Assembly (NCBI GenBank): GCA_016284115.1
Contig: JAEEOD010000061.1
Coordinates: 1 to 5,700 of the forward strand
DNA: 5,700 nucleotides
From: Bacteroidaceae bacterium
Lineage (GTDB): Bacteria; Bacteroidota; Bacteroidia; Bacteroidales; Bacteroidaceae
Reading direction: 5' to 3'
Position 1 is the first letter of the stretch; every line of letters starts with the position of its first letter. Under the pieces are notes generated by a model, which was not told where the DNA came from, searched no databases, and saw only the letters and a program-made list of their open reading frames with translations. Positions 1-5,700 of this stretch are shown here, piece by piece. Both the position numbers and the translations under genes were made by a program.

Positions 1-408
1 TACGATTTTTTCCGTCTGGCTCTCACCGTCAATGGTGATACGGAGGAGATAGATTCCGGCACCTAATGCCGTGAGGTCGAGGGTTGTCATCTCCGAGGTG
101 GGACGAAGGGCTTGCAGCTGCACTCCCGCCACGTCGAAAAGTGCAATGGATACGCTGGAAGCCTCGTCGAAGTTCATGATGCGCACCTGCACATAGCCGT
201 TGGTGGGGTTGGGAGCTACGTAGATCTGGTACCTGCGGAAAAGGCTCTCTGTCTCATCCTCCGACTGCTCGTTGAGCAGGCGCGGCGCAATGTAGATGTC
301 GCGGCTGGTACGGTTGCCGGCAGCATCGTAGGTGTAGGCAATCTGCTGTGCCCAAGATGCTGACGGCACAATAAGTGCCGCCAGCAAAAAGAGTGAAAGT
401 TTATTCAT
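1..408 (-). CDS. Miniature secreted protein: signal peptide, one YD-type motif and a type A T9SS sorting domain (3' end cut by window edge)
   Basis: The reading frame is open from the ATG at 408-406 to the window edge, giving 136 codons with no stop. The last visible residues are TEKIV, so the true end is probably only one or a few codons away. Residues 1-20 are a signal peptide ending SASWA, with Q21 next. Residues 24-35 (AYTYDAAGNRTS) match the core of an RHS/YD repeat, but only one copy is present. Residues 62-136 form a canonical type A sorting domain: IYVAPNPTNG at 62-71, IALFDVAGVQL at 88-98, then DLTALGAGIYLLRIT at 111-125. In such proteins this domain directs T9SS export and is usually removed at the cell surface. 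That leaves only about 40 residues between signal peptide and sorting domain, too few for an enzyme. The function is unknown. No good promoter is seen just upstream, so it probably reads through from upstream genes. Domain calls are strong; the role is not inferred. Confidence 0.88.
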   Translation of the reverse strand, partial: MNKLSLFLLAALIVPSASWAQQIAYTYDAAGNRTSRDIYIAPRLLNEQSEDETESLFRRYQIYVAPNPTNGYVQVRIMNFDEASSVSIALFDVAGVQLQALRPTSEMTTLDLTALGAGIYLLRITIDGESQTEKIV

Positions 409-431
409 CGTGATCATATAGAATTATAGAG

Positions 432-548
432 TTAAAACTCACCATACAGATGCCAGTCTCCGTAATAAAGTTCAATGGAGTACATGTCGGCGATGATGTC
501 GTCGGTGAGCAGGAACATGTAGTATTCGATGTATGCCCATCGTATGCC
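432..548 (-). pseudogene. Possible 3' relic of a displaced gene (short ORF with coding-like composition)
   Basis: After an in-frame TGA at 551-549, the minus strand is open for 38 codons to a TAA at 434-432. The translation contains WAYIEYYMFLLTDD and later ELYYGDWHLYGEF, rich in Tyr, Trp, Leu and acidic residues, which looks like the end of a folded protein rather than random sequence. The only ATG in frame (518-516) would give 28 residues with no signal peptide. It begins right after the tail-repeat end of the gene at 559-1377 and stops 23 bases before the next gene, a typical operon spacing. It may be the leftover C-terminus of a gene whose body was replaced, or a chance ORF, or a tiny real gene. 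I do not recognise the sequence. Confidence 0.3.
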
Positions 549-558
549 TCAACAAGAG

Positions 559-1377
559 TTACTTCACCACGAACTTCCGCCCGTTCTGAATGTAGATGCC
601 CTTCGGCAATCCGTTACCTTGTGACCTTGTTCTTTCTCCGTTGTGCTCTGAAAGCGTCGCTTCGCGCCGTGGTCCTTTGTTACTTTGTAGACGTCGTCCT
701 TGCAGGTCGTAGACGACAGAGTACTGAAACTTGTTACCTTCAATTTGGTTAATGCCACTTATTAGGGGATAGTCTTTCTTGTAAATCAGTACATCGCCTC
801 GAGTGAAGCTAAGTAATACCGTTTTCTCTGAGCGAGACTGTCTCATCCAGCTTAGAATCAAGCCCCCCTGAATGTTGCCGATTGTCCGAATAATCTTTCC
901 TGACGGCTCATAGTCGTAGGCCTTGCCGTCCTCAAGCACGAGCTGCTCAACTTTTGCAAGCCTACTTTCGTCCATACCGCCATCACTCCAATTAAAATCA
1001 TAGCGCAAAGTCTCCGTTCCGTCATAGGTAATGTCGGCATAAGTTCGGGTGTTCTCGTTGTTCTTTCCCAGATAGTACACACGTCCGTTGTCCTCACGTA
1101 TGAAATAGGTCTTACTTTCCGTGTACTGCTGGGATGTACTGCCATCAAGCCACTCGCGCTTTACGATTTTGTAGCTGACATCATTTATAAGCGTGTCGCC
1201 TATTACGGTATGGAGATGTTTCACCTCTAATTCCTCTGTTTCCGATAGCAGTAGGCCTTCTTCCCACGTTGTTCCGACTGGATAGCATTGCTCTGTTGCA
1301 TCATCTTGCCCAAAACAAGCGATAGATGAAAAAAATAATAACACTCCTAATAGTAAATGTTTCATATCTTTAGTCAT
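559..1377 (-). CDS. Secreted protein of unknown function with one 'GDT ... GGL' module and a YDLQGRR-type C-terminal tail; coupled to the C25 protease gene
   Basis: The protein has 272 residues if started at the ATG at 1377-1375, which overlaps the stop of the upstream protease gene (ATGA) and points to translational coupling. A second ATG four codons on (1365-1363) gives MKHLLLGVLLFFSSIACFG followed by Q, an equally good signal peptide, so the start is uncertain by four residues. Residues 33-203 resemble each of the two modules of the 3819-5240 product: TVIGDTLIND at 57-66, YFIREDNGRVYYLG at 91-104, LRYDFNWSDGG at 124-134 and RTIGNIQGGLIL at 164-175. I know this style of module from secreted Bacteroidota proteins but cannot give it a family name. 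Residues 222-272 are the tail, YDLQGRRLQS followed by a hydrophilic linker and GLPKGIYIQNGRKFVVK. No catalytic motif is visible. As the partner of a protease it could be a substrate, inhibitor or accessory surface protein; this is inference. Confidence 0.85.
   Translation of the reverse strand: MTKDMKHLLLGVLLFFSSIACFGQDDATEQCYPVGTTWEEGLLLSETEELEVKHLHTVIGDTLINDVSYKIVKREWLDGSTSQQYTESKTYFIREDNGRVYYLGKNNENTRTYADITYDGTETLRYDFNWSDGGMDESRLAKVEQLVLEDGKAYDYEPSGKIIRTIGNIQGGLILSWMRQSRSEKTVLLSFTRGDVLIYKKDYPLISGINQIEGNKFQYSVVYDLQGRRLQSNKGPRREATLSEHNGERTRSQGNGLPKGIYIQNGRKFVVK
561..723 (-). repeat. Tail-coding direct repeat, copy A (3' end of the 559-1377 gene)
   Basis: The 3' coding end of this gene matches copy B at 3821-3980 in the same orientation. 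Bases 561-609 are identical to 3821-3869 (49 of 49), and 21 bases around 700 are identical again (cgtccttgcaggtcgtagac plus one). The middle, encoding the hydrophilic linker, has diverged and differs by one codon in length. The repeat encodes the YDLQGRR ... FVVK tail, and the reading frame is kept in both copies. Confidence 0.9.
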
Positions 1378-3719
1378 TTAATATAAATCTTACCTGTCAA
1401 AGAACTTCCATTAACAATGGCATTCACTATATATAAACCTTGCTGCCATCCAGAAGTAAAGACGTGACACTGAGAAGCACTGCATCGGTCTTCATAAACA
1501 ATTTGTCCCGTTATTGCATTACTAATCGTGAAAGACCATTCATCATTATTGCTTAACGCATAATGCAATCTATTTTCATCAGAATTATTAATAACAATGG
1601 AAAGTCTGATCTCATTGCTATGCGAAGATAATTCTAAAGCCAAGTTTGAATGTGATGATGTCGGACTAAATCGCATATACATAGGGACAAAATTTTCTTT
1701 CTGAACAACGAGCATACCATCTGTTTGAGGTAATAATACTTTTCCACTTAACAGCATGGTAATTGAATACTTCAAATTGTTGTCTGCTAAAAATGAAACT
1801 TTACAATTAGCAGAAGGAAGATACATAAAACAATATCCCTCAGGAGTCCTCCCCATTAACGGTAATGGTGCATCAATCCCAAAATGTTTAGGGGTCTCCG
1901 TGTAAATCTGCATTTCTGGTTCTCCCATTGGATTGATTGACATCTGCAATTCTCGGTTGAAAGTATATGTCAGACAATCTTCTATCATGTCTATTTTTGC
2001 TTGGGTGGAAACTGCTCCAAAACTTCTAGGCGCATTTGTCGGATAATTACTGAATAAATTTCTGTAGAACAATCCATTATAGAGATCAGAATATTGAGGA
2101 TATCTTAAATGAACAGAATCTCCCTGTGCACCATACCCCCATCTTGATGTACCAAAATAAGAAACAGCTCCTCCATTAGGATTACGTAATAGGATTTCAC
2201 TTAAGCATGGCGACTCTGCATCAAAGCGATTTGTAAGACATGCGCCCGTGACGATAATTGAACCTGGGTAATTGGTCTGGCTTTGGGCATAATCATTTGT
2301 ATAGAATCTTGACTCGAGATCATCAACAGAATAGTGATCAATATTGCCATGAGAATTTTCAAGGATAAAATGATAGCCTCTTTCTATTTCATTGTAGAGA
2401 GTTTGCCCCGTCATAAGATAACTATCATCGTTTGGCAGATCACTACTTTTGTCAAACAATTTATAAGTAGGATTATCCCAATAGGGGAAAATATAATCTT
2501 CATATACCATCTCCGTTAACTGTTGTGCATCGCTAACAGTCTCACTATAATCTTCTTCTCCAAAAGAATAGCCAGCTAGCAGTAGTCTGTTGTCGTTTAT
2601 CATCCCTTGTTCGTAATCTATAATTTTTTGAGTGTAATCAAGAACTTGTTGAGATGTGTTAACTGGTATTCTGGTAAGATATACTTGAGGATAAAAATCT
2701 ACACTGTCTGACAATTCTCCAGATAGAGTGTTTTGGTTAGCATCCCAGTCAAAATTGCCATTAAAACAAGCATAGTACAAATCGGTAGGAGCCAAATTGT
2801 CTCCATAATTAATAAAGCAGTATTTTACGGGAATGATTGTTTCATCTCCTCCCAATAATACCCATTTAGTTCCATGATTAACATAGTGATCATATATACA
2901 TCGTTTGATTTTCTTTTCGAGCGGGCAATTATCTGGATATTCAATATCTATTGAATCGGTTGTTACAATTTTTGTATTTAGTGCCTTATTGTGTTTCCAT
3001 GTTATCAAATTGTTAAAGCTAGTGGCAAGGCTATTATTTGTAATTATTAAATACTCAATAGGGTTTCCTTCAGAAAGCATTGGATAATATATTCCTATTG
3101 GAAGTATAGCATCTTGATTGACTGGTGGTATACTTTCTTCATTGACAAAAAGACGAGAATTCTCAATTTTATGTGTGGATAAAAGAACCTTATTATCGAT
3201 AGAGTTGTACGAAACATCATAACTACCTATTGGCAACTCTGGAAACGTAAGCGTGATAATTGATGAAAAGAAAAGATTTTTTTCATAAGCATCATAAACA
3301 AAGGGGGTAACCTTAAGATAAAAATATCGGTAACTACCCATATTTACAATACCTTCTAAAACAACTGGAGATTCAACTGAACGGCTTGCCGGTACTCGGC
3401 GACCTTGCCTTGTTCTTGAGGCTGGAGGATTACCCAACAACGTGATGTTATTGCTTACTAATACCGTATCGAAAGAAATATCGCATTTGACTTGACTTAT
3501 ATTCTCTGGTATTAATAATCGACAAGGAAAATAAGGCAACGCAGGATCAAGGGTGTCGCCCACAACTTTAATATCGCCTAGCGTTGTCTTTACGGAGCCC
3601 AAATTAGCACTTTGCGATAATTGGAAGTCTTTAAAATCGAACTTTATATTAACAGTTGTTTGAGCATATACTTGTACGTAACAATATAGCAATGCGACTA
3701 AAAATATAAATCTCCTCAT
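1374..3719 (-). CDS. Secreted gingipain-like cysteine protease (peptidase family C25) with C-terminal sorting-like domain
   Basis: From the ATG at 3719-3717 the product has 781 residues. A longer frame opens with TTG at 3746, but that codon lies inside the -7 promoter box, and the ATG start gives a clean signal peptide (MRRFIFLVALLYCYVQVYA, then Q20). Residues 20-220 are a beta-rich, propeptide-like region with an Arg-rich stretch at 101-113. The C25 catalytic domain spans about 222-610: EYLIITNNSL (222-231), WVLLGGDE (286-293), TDLYYACFNGNFDWD (312-326), QVYLTRIPV (345-353), ENSHGN with catalytic His457, GACLTNRFD with catalytic Cys494, GGAVSYFGTSRWGYG (516-530) and NPMGEPEMQIY (596-606). 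Residues 729-781 look like a C-terminal secretion domain (ISNAITGQIVYE ... GLYIVNAIVNG ... KIYIK). It is shorter than the T9SS sortase PorU as I know it and has its own tail, so it is more likely an exported effector protease. Cleavage specificity cannot be read from sequence. It has its own promoter, is coupled to the next gene, and is much more AT-rich than its flanks. Confidence 0.93.
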   Translation of the reverse strand: MRRFIFLVALLYCYVQVYAQTTVNIKFDFKDFQLSQSANLGSVKTTLGDIKVVGDTLDPALPYFPCRLLIPENISQVKCDISFDTVLVSNNITLLGNPPASRTRQGRRVPASRSVESPVVLEGIVNMGSYRYFYLKVTPFVYDAYEKNLFFSSIITLTFPELPIGSYDVSYNSIDNKVLLSTHKIENSRLFVNEESIPPVNQDAILPIGIYYPMLSEGNPIEYLIITNNSLATSFNNLITWKHNKALNTKIVTTDSIDIEYPDNCPLEKKIKRCIYDHYVNHGTKWVLLGGDETIIPVKYCFINYGDNLAPTDLYYACFNGNFDWDANQNTLSGELSDSVDFYPQVYLTRIPVNTSQQVLDYTQKIIDYEQGMINDNRLLLAGYSFGEEDYSETVSDAQQLTEMVYEDYIFPYWDNPTYKLFDKSSDLPNDDSYLMTGQTLYNEIERGYHFILENSHGNIDHYSVDDLESRFYTNDYAQSQTNYPGSIIVTGACLTNRFDAESPCLSEILLRNPNGGAVSYFGTSRWGYGAQGDSVHLRYPQYSDLYNGLFYRNLFSNYPTNAPRSFGAVSTQAKIDMIEDCLTYTFNRELQMSINPMGEPEMQIYTETPKHFGIDAPLPLMGRTPEGYCFMYLPSANCKVSFLADNNLKYSITMLLSGKVLLPQTDGMLVVQKENFVPMYMRFSPTSSHSNLALELSSHSNEIRLSIVINNSDENRLHYALSNNDEWSFTISNAITGQIVYEDRCSASQCHVFTSGWQQGLYIVNAIVNGSSLTGKIYIK

Positions 3720-3743
3720 AAATACACTATTAATTAAATGATG

Positions 3744-3775
3744 CAAATATAATATATTATACTGAATCCAACAAA
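3744..3775 (-). promoter_or_regulatory. Bacteroidetes-type promoter for the C25 protease gene
   Basis: On the minus strand a TATATTTG box (3751-3744) matches the Bacteroidetes -7 consensus TAnnTTTG at every fixed position. Upstream, TTG at 3771-3769 leaves a 17 nt spacer, and TTTG at 3775-3772 leaves 20 nt; both fit the -33 element. Transcription would begin near 3738, giving an AT-rich leader of about 20 nt before the ATG at 3719. The 99 bases between the two genes (3720-3818) hold this promoter and no convincing terminator hairpin for the upstream gene. Confidence 0.75.
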
Positions 3776-3818
3776 TTTCGGGAGGAAAAATACTACCGTA
3801 TATGGTTCTATGAAGCCA

Positions 3819-5240
3819 TCACTTCACCACGAACTTCCGCCCGTTCTGAATGTAGATGCCCTTCGGCAAACCGTTACCCTGTGACGTCGTTCTTTCTCCA
3901 CTTCGTTTCGAAAGCGAGCAAACTCGTGGTCCCTTGTCACTCTGCACCCTCCGTCCTTGCAGGTCGTAGACGGCAGTGTAGCCTGCCGAACCATAGTTTC
4001 TGTGCAGCGAGATGCTTAGCACGTCGTCGCGGTTCACCTCATGGCTGTCGTAGATTATTGCATCATTTACAGTACAAAGTAATAGGCTGAAGCGTGCACC
4101 CACACGGTTTCCACCAAGCATGGGCATTAGCAAACCCGTCGTAGGACCTATGCCCTCTATCAGCCTGAGACGGTCGAAGACATGGCTGTGCATCCATATG
4201 TCATCCAGGGTAAAATAGCTTTCACCAAGCTTCGTGGCCGTTCCGTCTGTGCCACGCAGCTGTTCGAAGTCAACTGTCAGCTGATCACCCGCCTGAAGAG
4301 CGTAGTCGCACAGCAGTCGTTCCACGGTGCTTCCTTCCTCGATGAAGAACACTTTTCCTTCCTCTTCGAAAACGGCACAAAGGTATTCGCCCCTCTTTCC
4401 GTCACTATAGTGATTGTTTCCATATAGTTTCAGGCAAGATCTGTCACCGATAATCGTGTCGCCGTCGGTATAGTACTGATAAGTCCATGAAAGATGCTCG
4501 TTGGGGTCGCCTTGTGAAGAGAACGAGCCGCAATACCACACCTTATGGTCTTCTATTGTCTTGCGATAGGTTACGTCACCGACACGGGGCAATTGGAAGT
4601 CGGCTGCAACAACCTTGCGCCCATCTGAGGAATCGCAGAACGATACAAAGCGAAGCTCTTCGTCGCCTACCAGCGTAGAAGAAACGTCGGCCAAAAGGAT
4701 TCCACTTTGGTACGAGCCGACTCCTGCCAGCCAGCAGTCAACGACAGCATTCTGATCATTGTAGAACCAGTAGCGACGGTACTGCTTGCCATCCTTCTCC
4801 ATAAAGTCAGTCAGCCGCAGCGTCCCGGGCAAAACCTGCTCTTGAATGCCGTCGTCCAATTGGACAGCATAATGTCTGCTGTGGTCGCTGCCTATCTCAA
4901 CGTTAAAGTTGAAGAAACGGCTCTTGTGGAGGTTGTTGGCGAGGTCATAGGCAAATACACAGGGGGTACCAGACGACCAATCTTCCTGCAATAGGTAGCG
5001 GATTGTAGTCCCTTCGGGTGTGCAATAGGCCAGGCGAAATGCCACAGAACCAGAAAGGAGCGTATCGCCGACAAGTTGTAGTGAAACTCTGTCGGTACTT
5101 CCGTCAGCGTTTATGCGGTCATAGTTCCACACACGCCCCAACTTCAGCAAGCCTTGGCTATCATTCTTTTCACTTCCTGCTGCTATCAGGCAATACGGCA
5201 CCAAGGCAAACAAAGCCAATATTACGATGAGTCTTTTCAT
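3819..5240 (-). CDS. Secreted two-module protein of unknown function with a YDLQGRR-type C-terminal tail
   Basis: The product has 473 residues from the ATG at 5240-5238. A TTG two codons upstream (5246) would extend the frame but has no support, and the ATG begins a good signal peptide (MKRLIVILALFALVPYCLIAA, cleaved near residue 21). The body seems to be two tandem copies of one module. Copy 1 (about 33-203) has LVGDTLLSG at 56-64, YLLQED at 82-87 and WLAGVGSYQSGILL at 170-183. Copy 2 (about 218-393) has DGDTIIGDRSCLKLYG at 259-274, EEEGKVFFIEEG at 292-303, LLCDYALQAGDQL at 309-321 and LIEGIGPTTGLLMP at 360-373. The tail, residues 425-473, runs from YDLQGRRVQSDKGPR to GLPKGIYIQNGRKFVVK and is almost the same as that of the 559-1377 product. 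No catalytic residues are evident. It is probably exported or surface-attached. It is preceded by its own promoter 31 bases upstream. Confidence 0.87.
   Translation of the reverse strand: MKRLIVILALFALVPYCLIAAGSEKNDSQGLLKLGRVWNYDRINADGSTDRVSLQLVGDTLLSGSVAFRLAYCTPEGTTIRYLLQEDWSSGTPCVFAYDLANNLHKSRFFNFNVEIGSDHSRHYAVQLDDGIQEQVLPGTLRLTDFMEKDGKQYRRYWFYNDQNAVVDCWLAGVGSYQSGILLADVSSTLVGDEELRFVSFCDSSDGRKVVAADFQLPRVGDVTYRKTIEDHKVWYCGSFSSQGDPNEHLSWTYQYYTDGDTIIGDRSCLKLYGNNHYSDGKRGEYLCAVFEEEGKVFFIEEGSTVERLLCDYALQAGDQLTVDFEQLRGTDGTATKLGESYFTLDDIWMHSHVFDRLRLIEGIGPTTGLLMPMLGGNRVGARFSLLLCTVNDAIIYDSHEVNRDDVLSISLHRNYGSAGYTAVYDLQGRRVQSDKGPRVCSLSKRSGERTTSQGNGLPKGIYIQNGRKFVVK
3821..3980 (-). repeat. Tail-coding direct repeat, copy B (3' end of the 3819-5240 gene)
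   Basis: This is the partner of copy A, 3,260 bases away and in the same orientation. The two copies enclose the whole protease gene with its promoter and most of the coupled 559-1377 gene. The perfect match ends at 3869. The stop codons differ (TGA here, TAA in copy A), so identity starts inside the coding sequence and not downstream of it. Confidence 0.9.
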
Positions 5241-5270
5241 AATCAAGGATGTTTTCAGTTATTTCACTTG

Positions 5271-5303
5271 CAAAGATAATCAATTAACTCGTAACTTCAA
5301 AAA
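5271..5303 (-). promoter_or_regulatory. Bacteroidetes-type promoter for the two-module secreted protein gene
   Basis: The minus strand reads TTTTTG at 5303-5298, a 19 nt spacer, then TATCTTTG at 5278-5271, matching the Bacteroidetes -33 (TTTG) and -7 (TAnnTTTG) elements. The -33 box starts directly after the TGA stop of the upstream gene (5307-5305). Transcription would start near 5265, about 25 nt before the ATG at 5240. No terminator is visible between the genes, so readthrough from upstream is also possible. Confidence 0.75.
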
Positions 5304-5304
5304 C

Positions 5305-5700
5305 TCAGCCTGGAAAAGTATTTGAAAAAGGTTCTATCGAACCTCTTCTTATCTCAACAATGGCACCTTGGGGGGGATTGAAAGACGTTCCCCTGCGCAG
5401 AATTACGCGGCTGCCGCCATCTATTACCAGTCTACTTCCAGGCTCCATGATGATTTCGGCATTATAGAGTGTAAATCCATCTTCTGCCCTAAAGGTTGAA
5501 CCTCTGGAAATGTAAATTCTTGATCCATTATGGAAGAAGATTGGCCCAAATGGGAAAGAATCATCACCATCATAAAGTTTCACATGATTATAGCAATGGA
5601 TAACCTCACCCCACTCGCCAGCATGGATGGCATCATCTACCCACATCGTATCATTGGTACATGGATCAAGATTCCGATAACAGCCATTCTCATCAATTGG
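5305..5700 (-). CDS. C-terminal part of a secreted-type protein with beta-solenoid-like repeats (5' end beyond window)
   Basis: The frame is open from the right edge to a TGA at 5307-5305, giving 131 residues. An internal ATG at 5646 exists, but the 18 codons upstream stay open and read like protein (PIDENGCYRNLDPC), so the start is beyond the window. From about residue 60 the sequence has short periodic strands: RIYISRGSTF, FTLYNAEIIMEPGSRLVIDG, SRVILRRGTSF and AIVEIRRGSIE. Each is a run of alternating hydrophobics punctuated by Gly-Ser or Gly-Thr turns, which is the look of a right-handed beta-solenoid as found in many exported Bacteroidota proteins. It ends FSNTFPG with no sorting-type tail, unlike its neighbours. 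Two Cys residues near the visible N-terminus could pair. Function is unknown; the fold call is moderate. Confidence 0.75.
   Translation of the reverse strand, partial: PIDENGCYRNLDPCTNDTMWVDDAIHAGEWGEVIHCYNHVKLYDGDDSFPFGPIFFHNGSRIYISRGSTFRAEDGFTLYNAEIIMEPGSRLVIDGGSRVILRRGTSFNPPQGAIVEIRRGSIEPFSNTFPG

Noticed and set aside
429..440. Short inverted repeat (gagtt-aa-aactc) as a terminator.
   Set aside because: The arms are only 5 bases with a 2-base loop and AT-rich, there is no T tract following on the minus strand, and it lies at the end of the relic ORF just before a gene.
561..609. The 49-base repeat as an attachment site or insertion-sequence end.
   Set aside because: It is in-frame coding sequence for a conserved protein tail, with no inverted repeats, integrase or transposase nearby; homologous recombination is the simpler idea.
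450..752. Plus-strand ORF of 100 codons, and other plus-strand ORFs (112-363, 2334-2519, 2905-3087, 3881-4090, 4182-4427, 4487-4678, 4707-4994, 5018-5230).
   Set aside because: All lie mostly or wholly opposite well-supported minus-strand genes, have no recognisable domains or signal peptides, and their translations look like reverse-complement shadows.
858..1148. Minus-strand ORFs in other frames within real genes (858-1148, 564-758, 4892-5074).
   Set aside because: They overlap genes with clear signal peptides and tails in the main frame and show no protein-like features of their own.
1303..1377. Lipoprotein signal at Cys21 of the 559-1377 product (SIAC).
   Set aside because: The -3 position is Ser rather than Leu or a similar residue, and the following CFG-Q fits ordinary signal peptidase I cleavage seen in Bacteroidota.
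1374..3719. Possibility that the C25 protease is PorU, the T9SS sortase.
   Set aside because: At 781 residues it is shorter than PorU as known, it carries its own C-terminal sorting-like domain, and no T9SS component genes lie nearby.

Overview
The window looks like a piece of a Bacteroidota (Bacteroidales, Prevotella/Porphyromonas-like) chromosome. Three things support this. Every gene product whose start is visible begins with a signal peptide. Several end in C-terminal modules of the type IX secretion (T9SS/Por) sort, namely a canonical 'PNPTNG ... GIYLLRI' module and the 'YDLQGRR ... KGIYIQNGRKFVVK' ending common in Bacteroidales. Two intergenic stretches carry the Bacteroidetes promoter pattern (TTG or TTTG, a 17-20 nt spacer, then TAnnTTTG). 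All supported genes lie on the minus strand, so transcription runs from position 5700 towards position 1. There are no tRNA, rRNA, CRISPR or transposase features, and no gene-free stretch exceeds about 150 bases.

Layout in transcription order. (1) 5700-5305: the C-terminal part of a protein with beta-solenoid-like repeats, cut by the right edge. (2) A promoter at 5303-5271. (3) 5240-3819: a secreted protein of 473 residues with two tandem copies of a 'GDT ... GIG ... GLL' module and a YDLQGRR-type tail. (4) A promoter at 3775-3744. (5) 3719-1374: a secreted gingipain-like (peptidase family C25) cysteine protease with its His-Cys dyad intact and its own C-terminal sorting-like domain. (6) 1377-559: a secreted protein with one module of the type found twice in gene (3) and nearly the same tail; it overlaps the protease gene by ATGA and is probably translationally coupled to it. 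(7) 548-432: a short coding-looking stretch without a proper beginning, possibly the 3' relic of a displaced gene. (8) 408-1: a miniature secreted protein, made of a signal peptide, one YD-repeat-like motif and a canonical type A T9SS sorting domain, cut one or a few codons before its end by the left edge.

The genes read as an array of exported surface or secreted proteins. The most interesting structure is at locus level. The protease gene is far more AT-rich than its neighbours. The protease and its coupled partner lie between two direct in-frame copies of the same tail-coding DNA (49 identical bases, about 160 bases of overall similarity). This suggests a protease-partner cassette that may have entered, or could leave, by recombination through a shared sorting-tail module. 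The functions of the non-protease genes are unknown.
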